Positions 7,569-15,996 of a DNA stretch of 23,744 nt are shown here, one piece after another. The notes beneath the pieces were generated by a model. The model was given only the letters and a program-made list of their open reading frames with translations. It ran no database searches and was not told the DNA's origin. Made by a program: the position numbers and the translations under genes. The stretch spans positions 1 to 23,744 of the forward strand of contig CAZUAH010000188.1 of NCBI GenBank assembly GCA_964617665.1, read 5' to 3'. Source of the stretch: JADHUC01 sp964617665 (lineage in GTDB: Bacteria > Planctomycetota > Planctomycetia > Pirellulales > Pirellulaceae). Positions within the stretch are counted from its first letter, which is position 1. Each line of letters begins with the position of its first letter.

Positions 7569-10133
7569 TTATTCCGTCACACCCAGTTGTTGCGTGACCA
7601 CGGCGCTTTTGCCGGGATCGGCTGTGACCTCGAAGACCATCTCGAACTGCCCGGCGCGGGTTGGCGTTCCGGAGATCTTTCCCGATTGCGAATCAAGATT
7701 CAGCCCGTCGGGCAAGCGGACGGCTTTGAACGTCAACTCCTCGCGATCCCAAAAGGCTGCGTTGTACGACGAAGTCTTGCTGCGGCGGCAACGCAGATCG
7801 CCGATCGAGCGGATCGATCGGACTTGGTATTCATAGGCCTTGCCGACCTTCGCGGATTCTGGCTGTGTGTAGACAAATGGTTTTGGTGCCGCAGCGTAAT
7901 CGGATGGGCCGCTCTCGTTGCCTTTCGCATCCAACGCGACTACACGATAGAAGGCTTTGTTAGTGTTTGGCCTTGTCAGTTCGGCACCGACAACGCGGAA
8001 GGAGGTTTCGGTCGTCTTGGCAATGAGATTCGCCGGCGTCTTCACCGATCCGGCATCCGGTGCGTTGGACGGCTTGCTATCGAACTCCTCGATCGTGCGC
8101 ACGAATCCTTTGCCGCGGTGAACCAAGTAATCAGTATCGCTGGCCGTGAAACCTTTCTCGTCGCTGCCGTATACTCTGTAGACTATGGGCTTCGTGCCTT
8201 GCGGATTCGGCTTCCAGCACAACGTCAGTCCACCTTTGTCGTTTGGACTCAATTTCACATCCAGGGGGACACCCGGCGACCGCGTACGGAAGCTGAACGT
8301 TCGGCTCCACGGGCCCCAGACGCCGGTCGCGTCCAATGCCCGCACTCGCCAATAGTACGTCGTATCCGGATTCAGCAATCCGACATATGGCAGGATCAAC
8401 TCGGGCTTGCCTTTGGACGGCGTCAGCGAGGTTCGCTTCTCGAAGTTCGGCGACAGCGGCCAGCGCATGTCCGCGTGCTCCGACAATTCGAAATGGTAGT
8501 CCACAATTGCATCTCCATCGGGATCCGATGGCACGTTCCATGCGAATGTCAATCGACTGCCCTCGACGGTAGCGCCGTCTTTGGGCGAAGCGGCTTCGGG
8601 CGGCGCATTCGGGGGATGCCACGCGGTCCGATCCAGCCACTCGTGCGTGACGCGAACTTTGCGGTCGCCGGTCGAACCGTCTGTGTAGATCACTTTGTTG
8701 TCCCCGACGGCCAATTCAGGCAGAGCCAATGCGGCGGTCTGAATGTCATGCTCGAATACGATCTCACCAGCGGTGACCTTGCCGAACAACGACAACTGCA
8801 GCCAGAACGCGTAGTTCGGCTGGCGGCGAGGAGAGACGATCTCGTCAAGAGTCACCACCAGTTCCTCTGTCTTCGCTCCTGTTATCGCCGTGAGCGATGT
8901 CCACGTCTTTCCATCTGTCGAGTAGCGCCATTCGGCTTTCGCATCTTCGCCAACGTCCACCGACGCGACCGCCTTGCCTCCGACGAAGACGTACGGGCTG
9001 GCAAACCGCCAAGTGATATTTCCAGGTTGGTCGGCACGGCTTGGTTTGATTCGACCGGCTTCTGTGTCAAAAGCGGCGTCCTCCACCCGCTCGGCGCCGC
9101 GAACGGCAATCGGGCTGGACAGGTCCGGGCGGTAACGCAGCTTGCCGTTGCGCATGTTGTCGCATGCCGTATTTCCCCAACCAGCCAACAGGTCTCCCAA
9201 TCCGTCTCGTTTCTTCTCGCCTTTTCTCAATGGAACACCAGCCGTGTACTGTTTACCGATGTGGTCCCAACGCAATTCAATCGATTCGCCAGGGCGGAGT
9301 GTCAGATCCATCGAATGCTGCGCCGCCAATCCGTAGGTGCCCTTTCGTTCGCCTTCGTAGACGTATAGTGACGCGGAGAATTCGTCCGTTCTGCGACTCT
9401 GGTTGCGGCCGATGCCGTAAGTGTGAGTCCGCTTGACCAGGTCGTGATCGCGGACGATTTCTTCGGCCGACGCAAGCGTGCGATTGTCCCTTTTTAGACA
9501 AATCACGTGCTCGTCACTATCCAGCAAATGATAAGCTCCGTCGTAGAACACCTCCGTAACAACATGGCCGATCGGATAACAGCGGCGAGTCTTCAGGCCG
9601 GCTGCATGCCACAGGTCTTTGATCACACGTGCCTGATTACCGCACAACGTATAGCCGTAGACGTTCAACGCCTTGAGCGCGTCGCTGCACTCGCCGTCCC
9701 AAGTGCACGCGTGAAATCGCTTTCGTCTGACGAACTCCCAGATCGCTCGCGCCCGATCCCCCGGAGTAGTCCAGCCTCGCGTCGCCTCGGCCACGATGGA
9801 ATCCAAGGTTCGCCAGTCGCCGCGGCCGTTGACGGTCAGCCAAGGATTCTTGACGTCAGTCTGGCCCATGTTTTCGATTTTCACCGATCGGTTTGGCTGC
9901 CAACCTTGCACGAATGCCGCGTATCCGATAGGCATTCGCGTCGTGCTCCCGTCGATCGTGCCGCCGAATTCGATCGTGTACTCCTGACGGTCGCTTGTGA
10001 TCACTTTCGTGTGAACACGCGGTTTGTCGTCCTCTCGGTCTTCGTACGGCTTCTTGGGTTCACCGATTACAGCACCCAGCGACACTTGCGCTAGACCAAG
10101 AACGATGAAAGCGGACGATAACATGATTCTCAT
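7569..10133 (-). CDS. Secreted transglutaminase-like protein with FnIII-type and putative-Ig domains
   Basis: An 854-residue secreted protein. Residues 1-21 form a signal peptide (MRIMLSSAFIVLGLAQVSLG). A transglutaminase-like core follows at about 120-210 with a plausible Cys-His-Asp triad: Cys164 in GYTLCGNQA, His190 in IGHVVTEV and Asp205 in YHLLDSD. Such folds act as cysteine peptidases, amidases or cross-linking enzymes. Beta-rich segments follow. One at about 500-625 carries SPKDGATVEGSRLTFAW, DPDGD and TTYYWRVRALD, typical of fibronectin type III modules; another with YRVYGSDEKGF and FYRVVALDAKGNESGPS follows. The C-terminus (LPDGLNLDSQSGKISGTPT) is a classic putative-Ig (He_PIG) module. 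The ATG at 10133 is chosen because GAGG lies eight bases upstream; a longer frame from 10202 lacks a signal at its end. The gene is convergent with the first beta-helix gene and divergent from the second. Its role in the locus is unknown: binding and processing of a cell-surface or polymer substrate is my inference. Confidence 0.82.
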   Translation of the reverse strand: MRIMLSSAFIVLGLAQVSLGAVIGEPKKPYEDREDDKPRVHTKVITSDRQEYTIEFGGTIDGSTTRMPIGYAAFVQGWQPNRSVKIENMGQTDVKNPWLTVNGRGDWRTLDSIVAEATRGWTTPGDRARAIWEFVRRKRFHACTWDGECSDALKALNVYGYTLCGNQARVIKDLWHAAGLKTRRCYPIGHVVTEVFYDGAYHLLDSDEHVICLKRDNRTLASAEEIVRDHDLVKRTHTYGIGRNQSRRTDEFSASLYVYEGERKGTYGLAAQHSMDLTLRPGESIELRWDHIGKQYTAGVPLRKGEKKRDGLGDLLAGWGNTACDNMRNGKLRYRPDLSSPIAVRGAERVEDAAFDTEAGRIKPSRADQPGNITWRFASPYVFVGGKAVASVDVGEDAKAEWRYSTDGKTWTSLTAITGAKTEELVVTLDEIVSPRRQPNYAFWLQLSLFGKVTAGEIVFEHDIQTAALALPELAVGDNKVIYTDGSTGDRKVRVTHEWLDRTAWHPPNAPPEAASPKDGATVEGSRLTFAWNVPSDPDGDAIVDYHFELSEHADMRWPLSPNFEKRTSLTPSKGKPELILPYVGLLNPDTTYYWRVRALDATGVWGPWSRTFSFRTRSPGVPLDVKLSPNDKGGLTLCWKPNPQGTKPIVYRVYGSDEKGFTASDTDYLVHRGKGFVRTIEEFDSKPSNAPDAGSVKTPANLIAKTTETSFRVVGAELTRPNTNKAFYRVVALDAKGNESGPSDYAAAPKPFVYTQPESAKVGKAYEYQVRSIRSIGDLRCRRSKTSSYNAAFWDREELTFKAVRLPDGLNLDSQSGKISGTPTRAGQFEMVFEVTADPGKSAVVTQQLGVTE

Positions 10134-10385
10134 GGGCCTGCCCTCTAACTTGTGATAAGTCTTGCCGCTACCTATATTGTTGGATCGCGACTTGTCGTTC
10201 AACGGTCGCAGCAGATTTTCCTCGCCATTTTTTCAAACGATTCGGTCGCGAGCGTCAAGAACACAAGAAGGTACTTCAAAACTCATTCCTGGGAGGGCGA
10301 AGCTCCTGCTGAGCCGTGTTTTCCACGGTTTCGGCTCGGCGGGAGCCTCGCCCTCCCGGTTTGGAAACCGCTTTAGGGAAGGTTG
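10134..10385. other. Divergent intergenic region between transglutaminase-like and PDZ beta-helix genes
   Basis: This 252-bp spacer serves two divergent genes. It contains a family A inverted repeat (10291-10357), which lies 29 bp before the plus-strand start. I could not pick out a convincing promoter pair on either strand. Confidence 0.5.
10291..10357. repeat. 67-bp inverted repeat, family A copy 2
   Basis: Two 25-base arms (10291-10315 and 10333-10357) around a 17-base loop; ends read GGGAGGGCGA and TCGCCCTCCC. Both arms are identical to those of the copy at 4304-4374 when that copy is read on the minus strand, including the three mismatched positions, but the loop sequence and length differ (17 versus 21 bases). 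It is intergenic, just upstream of the PDZ beta-helix gene. Confidence 0.87.
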
Positions 10386-13184
10386 ATGATGGGCATATGT
10401 AGTCTGAAGCACAACACATTTGTCGTCCTGGCGGCGATGATGATATCCAACACGTGTGCCGGCCTGGAGTTTCACGTGTCACCGACCGGTGAAGATTCGA
10501 ATCCTGGCACGAGCGAACAGCCGTTTGCCACGCTCGCTCGGGCAAGAGATGCGGTACGGTTGGTAAAGCAGGAAGTGAAGGAACCGATCGACGTCATTAT
10601 TCACGAAGGCACCTACTACCTGCCCGAGCCCCTGGTGTTCACGGCCGAAGATTCTGGATCAAAGGAGGCCCGTGTTGTCTACCGCGGGCAGGATGACGTT
10701 CGGCCGGTGATCAGCGGTGGGGTGCGACTCGATCTGCAGTGGCATCCACACCGAGACGGCATCATGAAGGCGAAACTGCCGGACGGCATGGTAGCGGACC
10801 AACTGTTTGTCAATGGACAACGCCAGCACATGGCACGATATCCCAACTATGATTCGAATGCCCAATACTTCAACGGATTCGCTGCGGATTGCTTCGGTCC
10901 GGAACGCGCCGCGCGATGGTCGGATCCCGTGGGTGGCTTCATCCACGTCATGCACCGCGCCCATTGGGGCGATATGCACTACGTGATCACGGGCAAGGAT
11001 GCAGATGGCAATGTGACCTACGAAGGCGGCTGGCAGAACAATCGCCCCTCGCCTATGCACCGTGATCATCGCTTCGTGGAGAATATCTTCGAGGAATTGG
11101 ATGCACCCGGTGAATGGTATTTGAACGCGACGACCAGCGAGCTGTTCTTTCTGCCGCCCGATGAAGTCGACCTGGCCACTGCGACGGTGGAACTTGTGCG
11201 ATTGCCACACTTGATCGAACTTCAAGGATCGGAAGACAACCCAGTACGCCACATTGAATTCCGAGGCCTGACTTTCACGCACACGGCTCGTACGTTCATG
11301 CAGAACAAGGAGCCGCTGCTGCGAAGCGATTGGACGACCTATCGTGGCGGAGCGATCGTGTTCTCCGGTGCCGAAGACTGCACAGTCGCTGATTCGGATT
11401 TCCTGTCGGTTGGTAGTAATACGATCTTCGTGGACAAGTACAACCGGCGAATCACCGTGCGCGGCTGCAAGATCGCCGAATCCGGTGCGGGCGGCGTGTG
11501 CTTTGTGGGCGATCCCGGCGCAGTTCGCTCGCCACTGTTCCAGTATGACGAACGTCACACGTTCGAGGAAATCGACAAAGAACCGGGGCCGAAGACGAAC
11601 AACTATCCCGCGGATTGCCTAGTCGAGGACTGCCTGATCTACCGCACGGGTCGATTCGAGAAGCAGACTGCCCCGATCCAGATTTCCATGTCTGCCCGCA
11701 TCAAGGTCCGCCACTGCAGCATCTACGACGTGCCGCGAGCCGGCATCAACATCAGCGAAGGTACCTGGGGCGGGCATCTGATCGAGCATTGCGATGTATT
11801 CGATACGGTCAAGGAGACCGGCGACCATGGATCGTTCAATTCCTGGGGCCGCGACCGGTTCTGGGGGCTGAAGGAATTCGACCTGAACACTGTCACGCTG
11901 GGCGAGAACAAGAATCTGCCGCTGCTGGACGCGGGGGAGACGGTCGTCATGCGGAACAACCGCTGGCGATGCGATCACGGTTGGGACATCGACCTGGACG
12001 ACGGCTCGACCAATTACCACATCTACAACAACTTGTGCCTTGCGGGCGGCCTCAAGAACCGCGAGGGTTTCTACCGCGTTGTGGAAAACAACATCATGGT
12101 GAACAACTCGTTCCATCCTCACGTCTGGTATCGAAACAGCCAGGATGTATTTCGCCGAAACATCGTGTTCACGCCCTATCGTCCGATCCGAGTGCCGAAG
12201 CCGTGGGGAAAGGAGATCGACCGCAATCTGCTGCACCAACCCGATGGAGAGGGCCCCGCGGCGGCGTTGCAGGAACAGTCGGGACGTGACGAACATTCGA
12301 TTGTCGCCGATGCCATGTTTATCGACCCCAAAAACGGTGACTACCGTGTACGCGAAGGTTCGCCAGCGATCGCGTTGGGTTTTGTGAACTTTCCCATGGA
12401 CGACTTTGGCGTCACAAGCGAGCGTCTCAAAGCGGTGGCCCGCACGCCCGAATTGCCTCACGCGGCACCCAAAGCCGAAATCGCCGCGCGTGACGAAACG
12501 ATTCGTTCGTTTCTGGGCGCCAAGGTGAAAAACATCGTCGGCCAAGGCGAGATGTCGGCTTCGGGGCTGCCCGGCGAAATAGGGATACTCCTGATGGACG
12601 TGCCCGAGGACAGCCAAGCCGCTCGATTCGGTCTGCGAACTGCCGACGTGATCTTGGGGATTGGCGATCGGGACGTCGAGCGATGGGCGGAGTTTGTGCG
12701 AGAGTATCGCCGTGTGGCTCCGGGAGAGAAGGCCACTCTTAAAGTCTTTCGCGACCAAGCCGAACAACGGATCGAAGTTGAGGGGAGCGTGCGAGTGGTC
12801 CTGAACGCCGGAAAGGCTCGTTTCGTCGGCCAGGGAAGACGTCCTGTGTACGATTCTCGGAAGGACTATCTCGGATCGTGGCGCGACGCTGGCGTGGGAC
12901 TTGAGTGGAAGACGGCGATTGCAGTGGACGGCGAATACTCCGTCCATATCGTGGTGGCTTGCACGGATGCCTCCGCCGGCGCAACATATGAGATGCAGTT
13001 GAAGGACCAGCGAATCAGCGGAAAGGTACCCGCCACGGGACATTGGGAGCGTTTTGTTGAGTTGTCGCTTGGCAAAGTAAGACTTGCAGCGGGCGAAACG
13101 ACCGTGACGTTGCGACCGCTGACCAAGCCCGGAGGAGCGGTAATGAATCTCCGCGAGATTTCGCTGGAGCGAGTGAGTAACTGA
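10386..13184 (+). CDS. Secreted beta-helix protein with PDZ and C-terminal CBM-like domains (GH141-like)
   Basis: A 932-residue secreted protein. After a signal peptide (about 1-26, FVVLAAMMISNTCAG) comes FHVSPTGEDSNPGT and PFATLARARDAV, then EDSGS, VISGGV and LFVNGQ, which align with the opening of the protein at 4702. Beta-helix coils run to about residue 660 (EDCTVADSDF, RITVRGCKIAES, CLVEDCLIY, YHIYNNL, YRVVENNIMVNNS). A PDZ domain follows at about 711-800: GEIGILLMDVPEDSQAARFG, then LRTADVILGIGDRDV with the usual beta-alpha order. The last 120 residues (LGSWRDAGVGLEW, GEYSVHIVVAC, LAAGETTVTLRP) resemble a CBM6/35-type sandwich. The ATG at 10386 lies six bases after AGGGA; an ATG at 10389 is equally possible. 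It is followed 41 bp later by the PmoA-family gene, so the two are likely co-transcribed. Activity is inferred from the family; the PDZ may bind a partner or peptide. Confidence 0.82.
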   Translation: MMGICSLKHNTFVVLAAMMISNTCAGLEFHVSPTGEDSNPGTSEQPFATLARARDAVRLVKQEVKEPIDVIIHEGTYYLPEPLVFTAEDSGSKEARVVYRGQDDVRPVISGGVRLDLQWHPHRDGIMKAKLPDGMVADQLFVNGQRQHMARYPNYDSNAQYFNGFAADCFGPERAARWSDPVGGFIHVMHRAHWGDMHYVITGKDADGNVTYEGGWQNNRPSPMHRDHRFVENIFEELDAPGEWYLNATTSELFFLPPDEVDLATATVELVRLPHLIELQGSEDNPVRHIEFRGLTFTHTARTFMQNKEPLLRSDWTTYRGGAIVFSGAEDCTVADSDFLSVGSNTIFVDKYNRRITVRGCKIAESGAGGVCFVGDPGAVRSPLFQYDERHTFEEIDKEPGPKTNNYPADCLVEDCLIYRTGRFEKQTAPIQISMSARIKVRHCSIYDVPRAGINISEGTWGGHLIEHCDVFDTVKETGDHGSFNSWGRDRFWGLKEFDLNTVTLGENKNLPLLDAGETVVMRNNRWRCDHGWDIDLDDGSTNYHIYNNLCLAGGLKNREGFYRVVENNIMVNNSFHPHVWYRNSQDVFRRNIVFTPYRPIRVPKPWGKEIDRNLLHQPDGEGPAAALQEQSGRDEHSIVADAMFIDPKNGDYRVREGSPAIALGFVNFPMDDFGVTSERLKAVARTPELPHAAPKAEIAARDETIRSFLGAKVKNIVGQGEMSASGLPGEIGILLMDVPEDSQAARFGLRTADVILGIGDRDVERWAEFVREYRRVAPGEKATLKVFRDQAEQRIEVEGSVRVVLNAGKARFVGQGRRPVYDSRKDYLGSWRDAGVGLEWKTAIAVDGEYSVHIVVACTDASAGATYEMQLKDQRISGKVPATGHWERFVELSLGKVRLAAGETTVTLRPLTKPGGAVMNLREISLERVSN

Positions 13185-13225
13185 ACGCGACCCGCGCGGC
13201 TTGCCGTGCCTGGAGGAAATTAACA

Positions 13226-14212
13226 ATGTACCAGATGACAATGCGTATTCTGATCGTAGTTATGGGACTTGGCTTTGTCTCTCGAGCTGTCGCGGGTGAG
13301 TCAGCAGACGATGCGCCGCAAATCCAGTTGGAACAGAAGGATGCGACCGGCACACTTCATGTTATGATCGACGACAAAGAGGCGATTGTCTATCAGTACG
13401 GTCCGAAGAACGACATGGCGCACTACTATCCGGTGCGGAGTCCTTCCGGCAAGTCCATGACCGTTCAGCAAACAGACCCGTATCCACATCACCGATCGTT
13501 CTGGTTTGCCGACAAGGTGAATCTGGCAGGGCATCGTTCGGTAGGATTTTATTCCGCACTGTACAGCAAGGTAGACAAGAACGATCCGGACTCGCCCTTC
13601 AAGGATCGCATTCGTCACGTCGAATTCGCCAAGGAGGAGGTCGATCAGTCAAAAGCGACCGTGGACGCCAAGCTGGTGTGGGAGATGGACCTCGGAAAGA
13701 CGCCGGTGCTGGACGAATTGCGGCAAATGCAGGTCGTTGCGTTGGGCAATGGCGAGTACTTTCTGGACCTGACCTTCACGCTTACCGCAGCCTACGGCGA
13801 CGTGTCGTTCACCAGCGACTGGGTGCACTACGCCTGGCCGTACATCCGCATTAACAAGCAATTCAACGTTCAGGACGGCGGCGGAACGATCACCAGTTCC
13901 GAAGGCGGCGTGAATCAGAAACAGACGAACGGAAAACCCGCGAAGTGGATGGACTACTCGTGCGCGGTGGAAAGCGAAACCGAGGGGATGGCCGTCTTCA
14001 GTCATCCGTCCAACGGTTACCCGCACAAGTGGCTCACTCGCGATTACGGCACTTTCGGCCCTCGCCGGATCGATGAGAAGAGTGGAAAGCCGTTCACTCT
14101 GAAGAGAGGCGAATCGCTTGCACAACGCATTGGCGTGCTGGTCCATCGCGGCGATGTCAGCGTTGGCAGGGTTACCGAACGGTATCAGAAATACGTGGCC
14201 GGAGAGTTCTAA
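13226..14212 (+). CDS. PmoA-family (DUF6807) secreted protein
   Basis: A 328-residue protein with a signal peptide (MRILIVVMGLGFVSRAVAG, ending near residue 24). The family is recognised from QQTDPYPHHRSFWFADKVNLAG and from SDWVHYAWPYIRI, MDYSCAV, GMAVFSHPSNGYPHKW and TRDYGTFGP. These are the landmarks of PmoA-related proteins that are abundant in planctomycetes and verrucomicrobia; the name comes from an annotation link to methane monooxygenase, but the sequence gives no reason to expect that activity. The fold is thought to be a beta-sandwich like those of carbohydrate-active proteins. The start at 13226 is set by GGAGG nine bases upstream; ATGs at 13235 and 13241 are in frame. The gene follows the PDZ beta-helix gene by 41 bp, which suggests a linked role in sugar handling. 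The conserved histidine pair (PHH) may bind metal, by inference. Confidence 0.82.
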   Translation: MYQMTMRILIVVMGLGFVSRAVAGESADDAPQIQLEQKDATGTLHVMIDDKEAIVYQYGPKNDMAHYYPVRSPSGKSMTVQQTDPYPHHRSFWFADKVNLAGHRSVGFYSALYSKVDKNDPDSPFKDRIRHVEFAKEEVDQSKATVDAKLVWEMDLGKTPVLDELRQMQVVALGNGEYFLDLTFTLTAAYGDVSFTSDWVHYAWPYIRINKQFNVQDGGGTITSSEGGVNQKQTNGKPAKWMDYSCAVESETEGMAVFSHPSNGYPHKWLTRDYGTFGPRRIDEKSGKPFTLKRGESLAQRIGVLVHRGDVSVGRVTERYQKYVAGEF

Positions 14213-14248
14213 GTCGGATCAACGCACGCCCTCGGATCTGCATAGGCG

Positions 14249-14314
14249 GTAGCGAGAGTCGACAAGACTTTCGGCGAATGGCGGAAAACCGAAACTCTCG
14301 GCGAGTTTCGCTAC
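14249..14314. repeat. 66-bp imperfect inverted repeat, family C
   Basis: The left half starts GTAGCGAGAGTCG and the right half ends CGAGTTTCGCTAC. The halves are imperfect inverted copies, each with an inner CTTTCGG or CCGAAAC segment. It lies about 35 bp after the PmoA-family stop codon and 140 bp before the lipoprotein gene, so a hairpin here could separate the two transcription units. Only one copy is in the window. Confidence 0.6.
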
Positions 14315-14455
14315 GGCCAGCGGCGAAATCCCGGGTTTTGTCGGTCGCATCAGAGTTGAACAGCCGACTTGGCGGAAATCCTCTTGTCACAAAACCGGCT
14401 TCTCGCTACTAACTTGGTCCCTTCGTTCTCCGTCTTCTTTGAGAAGTGACAAAAC

Positions 14456-15337
14456 GTGGGAACCTGCGCCTTTTCCCTACATATCCGCCTCCTATCCATC
14501 GCTGCCGCGGTATCACTGCTAGCAGGCTGCAAAGCAATGCAGCCGGCCAGTATCATGGATGCGCTGAGCCCGGACGAGTTGACCGATATTGTCCAACCGT
14601 CCAACGCGCGCAACTGGTTGCCCAATCTTGCTGTGCTGCCGCGGGCCGAATTGAACGGGAATCTGCTGACGGTCTATAACATTCGCAACACCAGGTACTT
14701 GTCGGACGAGGACTATATCGTTCGGCACTACGACAAAACGTTCGACCTGGAGCAGCTACACACCGTCGATTTCATAATCGTGCCATTCAGAGATGCTCCG
14801 AGCCTGGCCCACACCATGCTCAGTTTTGATTTTGGCGAAGCAGGAGCTCTGGCAGCTTCCGTCGAGGTACGGTTGGAGGAAGGCGAGAGTTACTCGCCCG
14901 TGAAGGGTTCCATGCGCCAGTACGAAATCATGTACGTCGTAGCGGACGAGCGCGACGTAATTGCGTTACGTACAAAGCACCGCAAGGACGACGTCTACCT
15001 GTATCGCACCAAAGCCACGCCCCAGCAAGCGCGCGGTCTACTACTGGATGTGATGGCCCGCGTCAATAAGCTGGCCGTCACACCGGAATTCTACGACACC
15101 TTCACCAATAACTGCACGACGAATATCGTCAGACACGTCAATCGACTCAAACCAGGGCGCGTGCCACTGGATGTGGGAGTCTTGCTGCCGGGATTGGCAG
15201 ATCGCCTGGCCTACAATCAAGGATTGCTGGACACGGAACTGTCGTTCGAGCAGACCAAGCGCCGCGCTCGCATAACCAGCGTGGCGAACCGCTACGCGGA
15301 CGATCCGGACTTCTCGAACAAGATCCGTCGGCGGTGA
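14456..15337 (+). CDS. Lipoprotein with Lnb N-terminal periplasmic (DUF4105) domain
   Basis: A 293-residue predicted lipoprotein. The signal sequence ends in a good lipobox, LLAGC, with Cys25 as the lipid-modified residue. The body matches the DUF4105 family, renamed for the N-terminal periplasmic domain of Lnb, a transacylase that makes lyso-form lipoproteins in some Gram-positive bacteria. Visible landmarks are TVYNIRNTRYLSDEDY (about 72-87), SLAHTMLSFDFG (His119) and the very characteristic TFTNNCTTNIVRHVNRL (Cys220). The His and Cys are candidate catalytic residues by analogy with thiol enzymes of this family. Unlike full Lnb proteins there is no C-terminal membrane domain, so true Lnb activity is doubtful. 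The start is a GTG at 14456 with GAGAAG nine bases upstream. It stands alone between the PmoA-family gene and the STAS gene, separated by more than 200 bp on each side. Confidence 0.78.
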   Translation: MGTCAFSLHIRLLSIAAAVSLLAGCKAMQPASIMDALSPDELTDIVQPSNARNWLPNLAVLPRAELNGNLLTVYNIRNTRYLSDEDYIVRHYDKTFDLEQLHTVDFIIVPFRDAPSLAHTMLSFDFGEAGALAASVEVRLEEGESYSPVKGSMRQYEIMYVVADERDVIALRTKHRKDDVYLYRTKATPQQARGLLLDVMARVNKLAVTPEFYDTFTNNCTTNIVRHVNRLKPGRVPLDVGVLLPGLADRLAYNQGLLDTELSFEQTKRRARITSVANRYADDPDFSNKIRRR

Positions 15338-15576
15338 AGTGTTCTTCCGGGGACCGTCACATCGACCTCAGAGAGTCTAGCCGTAGTAACCAATAGTCCG
15401 AGGTGGGATCGGCAAACGGCATCCGGGTGGCTTGCATGCCCAGCGTTCGTATCGGACAATAAAGAGCCGAACGACGGAGCATCAACCAAGCATGCCCCAA
15501 GTGACGACGGACGTAATCGTGCGTTATCATTTTGGGAAGTGAACGCTCAGCGGAAGATCCATCGGAGACCTGACTT
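15338..15576 (+). other. Intergenic spacer before the STAS gene
   Basis: This 239-bp spacer contains no reading frame I would call a gene and no clear hairpin. The only functional signal visible is GGAG about ten bases before the STAS start. Confidence 0.4.
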
Positions 15577-15930
15577 ATGGCCGAACTGACACCGGAGCGG
15601 AAGGACGACGTGCTGATTGTCCGATTCTCGTCCGAGAAGATATTTGCTGACGCAGCGATCAACGAGACGGGAAACGGACTCCTGGAGTTCGTAGATCAGG
15701 CGGACGGCAAGATGCTGCTAGACTTCGAGCCTGTGAAGTTCATGTCTTCTCTGATGATTGGCAAGATCATCCTCCTGAGAAAGAAATGCAAAGCCAACAA
15801 AGTCGATATCAAGCTGTGCAAGATCTGCCCAAGCGTCATGGGTGTATTCGAGGTCACTCGACTGGACAGGCTCTTCAAGATGTACGATTCTGTGGAAGAC
15901 GCGATGGATGCATTCGCCAATCCGAACTAG
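15577..15930 (+). CDS. Single-domain STAS protein (anti-sigma factor antagonist type)
   Basis: A 117-residue cytoplasmic protein made of one STAS domain. STAS proteins of this kind bind anti-sigma factors or join stressosome-like switches, controlled by phosphorylation of a conserved serine. Landmarks are DVLIVRFSSEKI (strand 1), GKMLLDFEPVKFMSSLMIGK (the switch strand and helix, with Ser57 and Ser58 at the phospho-site position), VDIKLCKICPSVMGVFEVTRLDRLF and the terminal SVEDAMDAF. The start is an ATG with GGAG about ten bases upstream. No partner kinase, phosphatase or sigma factor gene lies in the window, so its partners are unknown. It is an isolated gene with a repeat-containing spacer behind it. 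Confidence 0.85.
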   Translation: MAELTPERKDDVLIVRFSSEKIFADAAINETGNGLLEFVDQADGKMLLDFEPVKFMSSLMIGKIILLRKKCKANKVDIKLCKICPSVMGVFEVTRLDRLFKMYDSVEDAMDAFANPN

Positions 15931-15996
15931 CATTTCGCCCGTATCGTGCCGCAAATCACGCCTGTTGGTCTTTTGACCCGTCTTGCCCACCGATTT

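Noticed and set aside
7587..9368. A 593-codon open frame on the plus strand
   Set aside because: It is antisense to the transglutaminase-like gene, has no recognisable domain or signal, and is an effect of GC-rich codon use.
11619..13241. A 540-codon open frame on the minus strand
   Set aside because: It lies opposite the PDZ beta-helix gene, which has clear domains and a ribosome-binding site. No recognisable motif is present in the antisense frame.
13226..14212. Particulate methane monooxygenase subunit
   Set aside because: The PmoA label in this family is an annotation carry-over. The protein is secreted, has no membrane helices beyond the signal peptide and has no PmoB or PmoC partner here.
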